From NCBI GenBank assembly GCA_020027635.1, contig JAHKKL010000131.1, forward strand, positions 1 to 5,502: a stretch of DNA of 5,502 nt, read 5' to 3'. Position 1 is the stretch's first letter. Each line of letters opens with the position of its first letter. The DNA is from Gammaproteobacteria bacterium. GTDB lineage: Bacteria > Pseudomonadota > Gammaproteobacteria > UBA9214. This document shows positions 1-5,502 of this stretch, in pieces. The notes below the pieces were generated by a model. The model had not been told where the DNA came from. It saw only the letters and a list, made by a program, of their open reading frames with translations, and did no database searches. A program made the position numbers and the translations under genes.

Positions 1-146
1 ATATAGAGCCACCGAATCCCCTCTGCGATGAATTGCTCGCGCACGGACGGGATCAGCAAGGCACCGACGCACCCGAGGCCGGCTGCCAGCGGAAGCCAGC
101 GAGCGGTGCGCGCCGAATGCGACGATTGAGACGTCTGGGCGGTCAT
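1..146 (-). CDS. Unrecognised protein, N-terminal 48 codons only (runs off window)
   Basis: An open frame starts at the ATG at 146-144 and runs off the window edge with no stop; 48 residues are visible. Its ATG overlaps the aminotransferase stop in an ATGA (146-143). A strong ribosome binding site, GAGGAG, lies at 157-152 with a 5-nt spacer, so the start is well supported. The visible protein has a polar Ser/Thr/Gln-rich N-terminus with Arg at residues 13 and 16. A hydrophobic stretch follows at about residues 17-34 (WLPLAAGLGCVGALLIPS), then a mixed segment that begins VREQF. This looks like a signal anchor or first membrane helix with a cytoplasmic N-terminus. No family motif can be seen in so short a piece. 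Its place in the operon suggests a membrane step of glycan assembly, but that is inference only. Confidence 0.65.
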   Translation of the reverse strand, partial: MTAQTSQSSHSARTARWLPLAAGLGCVGALLIPSVREQFIAEGIRWLY

Positions 147-1213
147 GCCAGCTCCTCACACAGCACCGTGACGACGCGCCTCACCATCCTGTCGGTCATG
201 GACGGATAGATCGGCAGGGACAAGGCAGTGCGATGGGCTTCTTCGCTTTCCGGAAAACCCTTGAGATTCAGATACCGATGGAGCGGCCTGAACACGGGCC
301 GCCGGCACTGCACGCCGCGCCGATCGAGACGCGCCATGACCTTCTCCAGCCCACTATGCCGGCCATCCTGCAGCCGGATCACATAGCGGTAGAAACAATG
401 GGTGCGGCCTTTCGGAACGACCGGCAAGCCGACCTCGGCACTCTTCAGCGACTTGCGATAGATTTCCGCGATGGCCCTGCGCCTCTGGAGGAACCGCCGC
501 AGGCGCCGCACCTGGCAGAGACCCAGCGCTGCCTGCAGGTCCGTCATCTTCCGGTTAAAAGAGCCTGGCACCAGCAACGGCTCCTCGTCATATTCCCGCA
601 GCACCCGTCCTTTTTCGAGGATCACCGCCTTGCGGGACAACAGCATGCCGCCTTCTCCCGTGCAGAGCAGCTTGGTTGCGTAGAAGGAACAGACCGCCGC
701 CGCGCCGACGCTGCCGACCCGGCGACCCCGTTCCGTCGCCCCGAGCGTCTGCGCGCAATCCTCGATAAGCGGCACGTGCAGGGCCTGCAGGCGGGTCAGG
801 TCGGCCGGCAATCCGAAGAGATGCGGCACGATGATGGCGCGCGTTCGTCTCGACAACGCTTTCTTCGCCTGAACGGGATCGATCGCGTAGCTGTCCGGTT
901 CGATATCCACGAGCTTCGGCGTGGCGCCGATTTGGTGGACCGCCAGCCACGGCGCGGCGCAGACATAACTCGGCAGGATGACTTCATCCCCGCTTTTCAC
1001 GCCGATGGCCAGCAGCGCCAGTTTCAGCGCCGCCGTGCCCGAGTTCACGGCCACCCCGCCCCGCACGCCGACGAACGCCGCCATCTTTCGTTCGAATGCC
1101 TCGACGCGCGCACCCTGCGCCAGCCATCCGGAGCGGACGGTCTGCGCCACTGCTCGCGCATCCTGCGCATCGAGCGTAGGCCGGGAATGGGTGATGGGCG
1201 GGCCGGAGATCAT
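143..1213 (-). CDS. DegT/DnrJ/EryC1/StrS family PLP-dependent sugar aminotransferase
   Basis: The 356-residue protein, close to the usual family length, belongs to the fold-type I aminotransferases that convert nucleotide-linked keto-sugars to amino sugars in the cytoplasm. The sequence shows the N-terminal SRP-TL and SGWLAQG signatures (residues 10-34). The phosphate-binding NSGTAAL is at 57-63, and the EDCAQTLGA block at 151-159 supplies the pyridine-nitrogen aspartate D152. The Schiff-base lysine K181 lies in FYATKLLCTGEGGM, followed by the MTDLQAALG block (223-231). The C-terminal LSLPIYPSMTD (332-342) is also typical. The start ATG overlaps the PIG-L stop (ATGA, 1213-1210). Only AGGG directly abuts it, so translation probably depends on coupling. 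The substrate cannot be told from sequence. Family members also include dehydratases such as ColD and RfbH, but the retained lysine argues for an aminotransferase. Confidence 0.95.
   Translation of the reverse strand: MISGPPITHSRPTLDAQDARAVAQTVRSGWLAQGARVEAFERKMAAFVGVRGGVAVNSGTAALKLALLAIGVKSGDEVILPSYVCAAPWLAVHQIGATPKLVDIEPDSYAIDPVQAKKALSRRTRAIIVPHLFGLPADLTRLQALHVPLIEDCAQTLGATERGRRVGSVGAAAVCSFYATKLLCTGEGGMLLSRKAVILEKGRVLREYDEEPLLVPGSFNRKMTDLQAALGLCQVRRLRRFLQRRRAIAEIYRKSLKSAEVGLPVVPKGRTHCFYRYVIRLQDGRHSGLEKVMARLDRRGVQCRRPVFRPLHRYLNLKGFPESEEAHRTALSLPIYPSMTDRMVRRVVTVLCEELA
152..157 (-). promoter_or_regulatory. Shine-Dalgarno GAGGAG for the last (partial) gene
   Basis: GAGGAG at 157-152 lies inside the end of the aminotransferase gene, 5 nt before the ATG at 146. 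It fixes the start of the partial gene and shows that this junction has its own strong ribosome binding site in addition to the ATGA overlap. Confidence 0.75.
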
Positions 1214-1857
1214 CCCTGCTTGATATTGATGAAGAGACGCAGTGGCACGAACGCTTCCGCGTTCTTGACCCGTCCCTGGATGCCGCGGAAGTGGGCGGAG
1301 GAGCGAATGATGTCCACGATGGTGAGCCCTTCGATGTTCGTCTTCATCACCTGCGACTGATGGGCCTTCAGTGCGTTGATCTTTTCCTGCAAGACAGGAT
1401 CGATGTCCACGAACACCGTCGGAGAAAAATTCTGCGAGGTCGGCCCCTCGTAGAACAGCACGTTGCGCGTGTAGCGGGTCGCCGTCACCGTGCTGACGGC
1501 CAGATGGCGGTGATCCTGATGGGTGTCGTCATGATAGTGCACAAAAATAAAATGCGGGTCCACCGCCTTGACGACCCGCTCGATCTTCTGGATCAGCCCC
1601 TGTTCCATCGGCACGCTGGTGTCGCGATAACCGCCCCAGAAGATTTTCTCGACATGCAGATGTTTCGAGGCCCGCTGCTGTTCCCGCCGGCGCACGGCGC
1701 CACGGCCGCCCTGCTCGCCCGCCGTCATGACCATCTGAAACACCCGATGGCCGTTGAGCGCATACTTGATGAGCGTGCCGCCACACCCGGCTTCGATGTC
1801 GTCCGGATGCGCCCCCAGCGCCAGCACCCGGATTCGATTGTCCTGTTTTGTCGGCAT
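1210..1857 (-). CDS. PIG-L family zinc-dependent N-deacetylase
   Basis: The 215-residue protein matches the LmbE/PIG-L family, whose members remove N-acyl (mostly acetyl) groups from GlcNAc-type sugars or related small molecules. The N-terminal motif AHPDDIE (residues 16-22) supplies the zinc ligands H17 and D20 and the likely general base D19. The second metal/catalytic motif is DDTHQDHRH (110-118), with H113 and H116 in the family's H-x-D-H arrangement; H116 is the expected third ligand by analogy with MshB. There is no signal peptide, so it is cytoplasmic. The start is supported by GGAGAGG at 1869-1863 with a 5-nt spacer. The gene begins 18 bp after the wbqC stop, and its own stop overlaps the aminotransferase start. 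Together with its neighbours this suggests preparation of a free amine on a sugar. The exact substrate is unknown, and thiol-biosynthesis deacetylases share the same motifs. Confidence 0.95.
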   Translation of the reverse strand: MPTKQDNRIRVLALGAHPDDIEAGCGGTLIKYALNGHRVFQMVMTAGEQGGRGAVRRREQQRASKHLHVEKIFWGGYRDTSVPMEQGLIQKIERVVKAVDPHFIFVHYHDDTHQDHRHLAVSTVTATRYTRNVLFYEGPTSQNFSPTVFVDIDPVLQEKINALKAHQSQVMKTNIEGLTIVDIIRSSAHFRGIQGRVKNAEAFVPLRLFINIKQG

Positions 1858-1875
1858 GGCCCCCTCTCCCGCCTG

Positions 1876-2559
1876 TCACGATCTCGTACTGCGGAGACTG
1901 TGAAGCGACTGCCCCCCGCAGGTCAAGAGTAAATCGATTGCGGCCATGCCGGGCAGGAACGGCTTGTAGCACTGCCGGTAGACGGGATGCCGGAAGTCCT
2001 GCATCTCCACGGGAATGCCCGCCGCCTCGAATTTCTTGAAATCCATGTAGTCCCTGGCACCGGCGCCGGCCAGATAGGATGTGGCGCCGACGGTCCGGCA
2101 GATCCCGATCAGACGTTCCGTGGGCTCCTCCGGAAGCTGCATGTCCGACGAGAGGCGCAGCGGAGTCTTGATCCCGAACTCGCCAAGCAGCCACCGAAGC
2201 ACAGCCACATTGAGGTCCGCCAGGCGGTCCCACGGCTGCTTGTAGATCGCGCGCAGTCCGGCAAGCACCGGCTCGCGATGAGCCGCCTGGGCGTAGTGCA
2301 TCTCCAGAGCCTTGAGGTGCTTCACCCGCCAATCTGTCGTCTGATTGATCCGCACGTCTTTGATGGGCTGTCCAAAGTCGTGCAGCACGGGAACCGTCAC
2401 CCATTGCGATCCCTGGGCGGTGCGGATGCGATTGCGGTTCTGCCATTCGTTCTTTTTGAACTGGACGGAATCGAGCAGGATAAACAGATCGGCCCGGTCG
2501 ATCTTGTCCAGGTACCCGAGCCAGGGCAAAAACTGCGGCTGATGGATGGCAACTTTCAT
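1876..2559 (-). CDS. WbqC-family protein
   Basis: The 227 residues cover the full usual length of the WbqC-like family. Diagnostic features are the N-terminal HQPQFLPWLGYLDKI (6-20), ILLDSVQFKKNEWQNRNRI (27-45), KHLKALEMHY (80-89), YLAGAGARDYMD (162-173), and AAGIPVEMQDFRHPVY (179-194). The family occurs in O-antigen, capsule and exopolysaccharide clusters, often beside aminotransferases and deacetylases. I do not know an established reaction for it; the conserved H6, Q7, P8 and the Asp/Arg/His residues hint at an enzyme. The ATG at 2559-2557 gives the canonical family N-terminus. No normal ribosome binding site lies within 20 nt of it: the leader is the 9-bp repeat followed by GAAG. The nearest good one is AGGAGG at 2675-2670, across the hairpin. 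The reading frame is the same as that of the upstream PHP-like gene, and no stop lies between the two. Confidence 0.93.
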   Translation of the reverse strand: MKVAIHQPQFLPWLGYLDKIDRADLFILLDSVQFKKNEWQNRNRIRTAQGSQWVTVPVLHDFGQPIKDVRINQTTDWRVKHLKALEMHYAQAAHREPVLAGLRAIYKQPWDRLADLNVAVLRWLLGEFGIKTPLRLSSDMQLPEEPTERLIGICRTVGATSYLAGAGARDYMDFKKFEAAGIPVEMQDFRHPVYRQCYKPFLPGMAAIDLLLTCGGQSLHSLRSTRS

Positions 2560-2563
2560 CTTC

Positions 2564-2671
2564 GGTTTATCTGGTTGGTCTGGTTTATCTGGTTCGTCTG
2601 GTTGATCTGGTTTATTTGGTTTCCCTGGTTTGTTCCGGACAACGAGACAAACCAGACAAACGAGATAAACC
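2564..2671. repeat. 9-bp tandem repeat array with inverted arm (long imperfect hairpin)
   Basis: On the + strand, eight consecutive 9-bp units follow the consensus GGTTnnTCT at 2564-2635. The first five fit it fully and the last three have drifted. A 9-bp spacer (2636-2644) follows, then three units in inverse orientation at 2645-2653, 2654-2662 and 2663-2671 (AGACAAACC, AGACAAACG, AGATAAACC). The outermost unit at 2663-2671 is the exact reverse complement of the outermost unit at 2564-2572. The three-unit arm pairs with 2564-2590 over 27 positions with two mismatches and one G-U pair in RNA. The array fills nearly all of the 114 bp between the PHP-like stop and the wbqC start. No T-run follows, so it is not a standard terminator. 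A dispersed repeat family or an mRNA structure element are both possible. Confidence 0.93.
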
Positions 2672-2675
2672 TCCT
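2670..2675 (-). promoter_or_regulatory. Perfect Shine-Dalgarno AGGAGG overlapping the PHP-like stop codon
   Basis: The minus strand reads TAGGAGG, with the TAG stop of the PHP-like gene at 2676-2674 sharing its AG with a perfect AGGAGG. In linear sequence 110 nt separate it from the wbqC ATG, far beyond the normal 5-9 nt. No ATG or GTG lies at normal spacing; a TTG at 2659-2657 would give only a 15-codon peptide. If 2671-2645 pairs with 2590-2564, the site is placed about four unpaired nucleotides (GAAG) from the ATG. The match to the Shine-Dalgarno sequence is direct; its use for wbqC is inference. Confidence 0.6.
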
Positions 2676-4203
2676 AACGGCTTGTCACAAAGATCGGGTT
2701 GCTGAGAATTTCCCCTTCGCCCCGCACATCCACGCGGTAATAGGCAGCCGCGCCGGCCGGCACAGCGGAATCGACCACCTGCTGATGAAAGGGCGTGGTG
2801 CCGGTCATGCGCGCCATGACCTGGCCGGAACGGATGATCGTCACCTGCACCGGATGCGTCCCGCGATCTGTCGCCGTCACCGCGATGCGCACCGCCAGCG
2901 GCTCCGCGCCGCTTCGCACGAATGGCTGCCCAACGACGGCTGCACGGGCGCCGTCCGGCATTTCGACCTGGAAGGTGTCGAGCCGCAGGCCGAACGGCCG
3001 CCCCGCCTGCGACAGCGCGTAGAGCCGCCCCGTCTTGATCGCGTCCACCAGGCCGGCGACCGTACGTTCCCTGACCGTGACAACGTTCAGCACTTGATCG
3101 AGCTCAATCCCGGCCTGGCCAGGCCGGTGGAAGGCGATCTCGCCGAATACGGAGGGCGGGACGGCCCGGTGTCCGCCGAGATATTGCAACAACAGTTGAT
3201 CCCAGAGCGCGCCCGGTTCCGTGATGGTGCGTGTATCCTGATAGACGCCGCCGAAGCCCGTATAGCCGGTCGTCTGCAGCAGCGAGAGCGGATAGGGATT
3301 TGTTTTCACCGTCACCGGTCCCAGCGCGCCATACGGGTAGACATTAAAATCGACCGCTTCCGGCATCGACCAGACCACCGCCCCACCACGCTGCACCGCC
3401 GCATCGATCAACGCCTGGTAGGGCCGTTCGCGCAACTGATCATCATAGAAGCTGAAGAGCGGCGACTCGTAGGGCCATGCCAGCAGCAGCAGCACGACAC
3501 CGCTTGCGGCCATCAGACCGGCCGGCACCCGGAAGTGTTTGACTATCCGGACCATCGCCACCCCTACTCGCACCCGCCGGGAGGTCCTGTGCCGCCACAG
3601 CCAGATGGCCGGCACGAACAGCAACGCCGGCCACAGTTTTCCCAGCGTCTCCCATCCGTAACGGGCGAAGCCCGCATTGCCGGGAACCGGCAGGGCAATA
3701 TAGTCCTCAGGCCGCGTCAATCCGATCACGAGAAGATTTTTCTGCGCGTTGTACATGGTCAGATTCCGGCCCGACAGCGATCCGGTCCAATAATAGTGCG
3801 GCGCAACCTCCACGCCGGGCACCAGCAGTATGCCGGGATGCCTGGCCTGCGCCGCCGCGATCGCCGCAACATAACGTTCGACGCCATATTTCACGACAGA
3901 GGGCAGCGTCACCGTCTGCCTGATGATCCCGCGGAGCGGAAACAGGCCGTACTCGTAGCGCAATGCCAGGTTCTCCGAGAACACGACCGCGTCGATCCCC
4001 ATTCGTTGGGCCTGCTCGGCGATCTGGTCAAGACTCAAGCTGCCGGTACTGACGTTGCTGTGCACGTGAACCGCCACCGTGAGCGTCGTACCGGACGAGC
4101 CGGGTGATTCCGCCCCCAACGAGTCGGGCGGCCCGCCGCACAGGAGAGCCGCGATGCCAAGCACAATTGCTGCAATGCTGCGCCATGCGCCCATGCTATT
4201 CAT
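2674..4203 (-). CDS. Membrane-anchored PHP-like metallohydrolase-type protein with internal transmembrane hairpin
   Basis: This 509-residue protein starts with a signal peptide or anchor (hydrophobic residues 10-22). A PHP-type N-terminal half follows: HVHSN (46-50) gives the H-x-H pair, SEN (76-78) stands where most relatives have D-H, and PGVEVAPHYYW (129-139) supplies E132 and H136. Two further hydrophobic segments (about 187-204 and 228-243) flank a basic loop rich in Arg/Lys (204-226). The PHP fold seems to resume with LIDAAVQRGGAVVWSMPEA (265-283) and LVDAIKTGRLYAL (385-397). About 100 C-terminal residues look like a beta-sandwich. By the positive-inside rule the loop is cytoplasmic and both large parts are extracytoplasmic. 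It resembles the CehA/McbA-type PHP group, but the usual HP histidine is replaced by M280, so activity is uncertain. The ATG at 4203 overlaps the micro-ORF stop (ATGA); the ATG at 4194 is an alternative start. Confidence 0.8.
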   Translation of the reverse strand: MNSMGAWRSIAAIVLGIAALLCGGPPDSLGAESPGSSGTTLTVAVHVHSNVSTGSLSLDQIAEQAQRMGIDAVVFSENLALRYEYGLFPLRGIIRQTVTLPSVVKYGVERYVAAIAAAQARHPGILLVPGVEVAPHYYWTGSLSGRNLTMYNAQKNLLVIGLTRPEDYIALPVPGNAGFARYGWETLGKLWPALLFVPAIWLWRHRTSRRVRVGVAMVRIVKHFRVPAGLMAASGVVLLLLAWPYESPLFSFYDDQLRERPYQALIDAAVQRGGAVVWSMPEAVDFNVYPYGALGPVTVKTNPYPLSLLQTTGYTGFGGVYQDTRTITEPGALWDQLLLQYLGGHRAVPPSVFGEIAFHRPGQAGIELDQVLNVVTVRERTVAGLVDAIKTGRLYALSQAGRPFGLRLDTFQVEMPDGARAAVVGQPFVRSGAEPLAVRIAVTATDRGTHPVQVTIIRSGQVMARMTGTTPFHQQVVDSAVPAGAAAYYRVDVRGEGEILSNPIFVTSR

Positions 4204-4405
4204 GCCGCGCCCACTCGCCTCAACGCCTCGTCATACACAGTCTTAACAGCCTGCACCATCGCCAGCACAGAAAACGTCGCATCAATTATGACACCGACCC
4301 GCCATGTGACTATGAGATTCATGCCGCGCCCACTCGCCTCAATGCCTCCTCATACACCGTCTCAACGGCCTGCACCATCGCCGGCACGGAAAACGTCGCG
4401 TCAAT
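4168..4405. repeat. Tandem duplication with 119-bp period across the glycosyltransferase/PHP junction
   Basis: Positions 4201-4286 match 4320-4405 at 78 of 86 positions without gaps. Both copies encode the last 28 residues and the stop of a family 4 glycosyltransferase, with three amino-acid differences and five synonymous ones. The adjoining 33 bp (4168-4200 against 4287-4319) agree at 19 positions, 15 of them in the 20 closest to the ATGA. The duplicated unit therefore probably also held the first codons of the PHP-like gene, which later drifted. CAAT on the + strand occurs at 4402-4405, 4283-4286 and 4164-4167, a possible microhomology at the breakpoints. Confidence 0.9.
4200..4322 (-). 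pseudogene. 40-codon micro-ORF: relic copy of glycosyltransferase C-terminus
   Basis: This frame begins at an ATG overlapping the glycosyltransferase stop (ATGA, 4322-4319) and ends with a TGA overlapping the PHP-like start (ATGA, 4203-4200). The first 12 residues are novel (MNLIVTWRVGVI). The remaining 28 repeat the C-terminal helix of the glycosyltransferase in its original frame, ending RRVGAA, with P-to-L, E-to-K and E-to-D changes. It lacks any catalytic part of a glycosyltransferase, so it is a duplication by-product rather than an enzyme gene. It may still be translated, since its position lets ribosomes pass from one gene to the next. I classify it as a gene fragment, but a functional small protein cannot be excluded. 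Confidence 0.7.
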
Positions 4406-5502
4406 GCGGTTACGGGCCGCCAGACCCAGTGTCCGGGCCCACTCCGGACGGTCGATCACGTCCGCGAGCGCCGCAGCCAGCGCGTCCGCATCGCCGGGCG
4501 GGACCAGGAGTCCGGCACGGCGATCCTCGACAATCGCCGGAATTCCCCCGACCCGGCTCGCCACGACCGGCCTGGCAGCCGCCATGGCCTCCACCAGGGC
4601 CCGCCCCATTCCTTCATTGAATGACGGAAGTACGAAACAATGCATCGCACTCAAGCACTCCGGCACGTCCGTCCTCATTCCCAAAAATTCCACGCTCGAT
4701 TTGACACCGAGCCGGGCAGCCAGCTTTTCGAGATCGTCACGCAATCCTCCGCTGCCTGCGAGCAGGACATGCACGCGTGGATATCTGGGCTTCAGTTTGG
4801 CCACGGCCTCGATGAGCACGCGATGCCCCTTCACCGGGGTCAGCCATCCCACCGACCCAATGACAAATGCCCCTTCCGGATAGGTCGTCCCTGAAGGCCG
4901 CGCCCCGGCGCCGACGGCGACGCGCCGGAACCGTTCGACGTCGATCCCGCTCGGAATCACGGCAAACGTCGCCCGGGACCCGATCCGCCGGGACAGATGC
5001 TCCTCCCGCTCCGCCTCGGTCAGCGCAATCATCGACGTCGTCACCCGCACCAGCATCCGTTCGATGCGCAGAAACAGCCACGACAACAGCCGATTGAAAT
5101 GTCCGTAATACACATGCCCGTGCGGGGTATGGACCAGCACCGGCACACCCGCGATCCAGGCGGCCAGCCGGCCCAGCGCGCCGGCCTTGGACGTATGCGT
5201 ATGCACGATCGCCGGCCGCTCACGACGAAACAGCCGTACCAGGCTCCATAACGCGATCAGATCCTTGATCGGATGGAGCGCGCGCGTCAGGCTCGGGAGC
5301 ACCTGCCATCGGACGCCGGCTTGTTGGAGGATCGCACCTTGCGCGTCCCTGGCCTGCAGGCCGCCCTGATCGTCCCATTGACCGATCGTGCCGGCAACGA
5401 CAAGGGGAACAAAACGGGATCGGTCGTGCCCGATGGCAGTCAGCAGCGTGTTGTGCGCCGACCCGCCCCAATCCAACCGGGTGATGAGGTGGATGACTGT
5501 AT
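4319..5502 (-). CDS. Family 4 (GT-B) glycosyltransferase, 5' end cut by window edge
   Basis: 393 residues are visible from the first full codon at 5500. The frame is open to the edge and its first residues, TVIHLITRLDWGGSAHNTLL, are the usual first beta-strand and Gly-rich loop of GT4 enzymes. The true start must therefore lie just outside the window, and the TTG at 5476 is internal. Further marks, counted from the first visible residue: HTHTSKAGALGR (100-111), HTPHGHVYYGHF (124-135), IPSGID (182-187), GWLTPVKGH with K224, and the E-x7-E pair E296/E304 in FNEGMGRALVEAMAA. AGLLVPPGDADALA follows (329-342). The family transfers a sugar from a nucleotide donor, usually with retention, onto a lipid-linked or growing glycan at the inner face of the membrane. 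No membrane helix is evident. Donor and acceptor cannot be read from the sequence. Its 3' end is duplicated just downstream. Confidence 0.94.
   Translation of the reverse strand, partial: TVIHLITRLDWGGSAHNTLLTAIGHDRSRFVPLVVAGTIGQWDDQGGLQARDAQGAILQQAGVRWQVLPSLTRALHPIKDLIALWSLVRLFRRERPAIVHTHTSKAGALGRLAAWIAGVPVLVHTPHGHVYYGHFNRLLSWLFLRIERMLVRVTTSMIALTEAEREEHLSRRIGSRATFAVIPSGIDVERFRRVAVGAGARPSGTTYPEGAFVIGSVGWLTPVKGHRVLIEAVAKLKPRYPRVHVLLAGSGGLRDDLEKLAARLGVKSSVEFLGMRTDVPECLSAMHCFVLPSFNEGMGRALVEAMAAARPVVASRVGGIPAIVEDRRAGLLVPPGDADALAAALADVIDRPEWARTLGLAARNRIDATFSVPAMVQAVETVYEEALRRVGAA

Noticed and set aside
233..1360. A 375-codon open frame on the + strand over the aminotransferase and the PIG-L 3' end
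   Set aside because: Its composition is that of a shadow frame (many Arg, His, Gln, Pro) and it runs opposite two genes with intact catalytic motifs.
2615..2659. Leader peptide starting at TTG 2659-2657 behind AGGAGG
   Set aside because: The spacing of about 10 nt is possible, but the frame stops after 15 codons inside the repeat and shows no regulatory codon run, so it is too weak to call a gene.
2564..2671. CRISPR array or rho-independent terminator
   Set aside because: Units are 9 bp with no unique spacers, so it is not CRISPR. The hairpin is A/C and G/T rich with no following T-run, and it is followed at once by the wbqC ATG.
1987..4107. A 706-codon open frame on the + strand spanning the PHP-like gene, the repeat and wbqC
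   Set aside because: It is antisense to two well-supported genes with clear family motifs, its translation is Arg/His/Pro-rich without any recognisable domain, and such long antisense frames are common in GC-rich DNA.
2674..4203. Lipoprotein signal at the PHP-like N-terminus (LLCGG around residue 22)
   Set aside because: The residue before the cysteine is Leu, where a lipobox needs Gly, Ala or Ser; an ordinary signal peptide or anchor fits better.
4104..4883. A + strand open frame through the duplication and the glycosyltransferase 3' half
   Set aside because: Antisense to the glycosyltransferase, low-complexity Ser/Arg/Pro translation, no motif.
5474..5476. TTG as the start codon of the glycosyltransferase
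   Set aside because: The frame stays open upstream to the window edge, and those codons encode VIHLITR, the normal first strand of the GT4 fold. The real start is outside the window.

Overview
This window is a compact glycan or exopolysaccharide biosynthesis locus of a GC-rich bacterium. All real genes lie on the minus strand, so the reading order runs from 5502 down to 1. The genome type cannot be fixed from the sequence. The gene mix and GC content would fit Nitrospirota or a proteobacterium, but that is only an impression.

In transcription order the genes are: a family 4 glycosyltransferase cut at its 5' end by the window edge (5502-4319); a 40-codon micro-ORF made from a duplicated copy of the glycosyltransferase 3' end (4322-4200); a membrane protein with a PHP-like metallohydrolase domain (4203-2674); a 114-bp gap filled by a 9-bp tandem repeat with an inverted arm (2673-2560); a WbqC-family protein (2559-1876); a PIG-L family deacetylase (1857-1210); a DegT/StrS-type PLP aminotransferase (1213-143); and the first 48 codons of an unrecognised, probably membrane-anchored protein (146-1). 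Four of the junctions are ATGA stop/start overlaps. I see no promoter or rho-independent terminator inside the window, so it reads as the middle of one operon.

The likely joint role is to build or modify an amino-sugar-containing surface glycan. The glycosyltransferase adds a sugar, PIG-L removes an N-acyl group, the aminotransferase makes an amino sugar, and WbqC has an unproven role in O-antigen or capsule loci. The PHP-like protein probably acts outside the cytoplasmic membrane.

Two structures at gene junctions stand out. First, the glycosyltransferase/PHP junction carries a tandem duplication with a 119-bp period, which preserves an unbroken chain of ATGA couplings. Second, the PHP/wbqC junction carries a perfect AGGAGG at the PHP stop codon, separated from the WbqC ATG by 110 nt. 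That spacer can fold into a 27-bp-long hairpin that would bring the two together.
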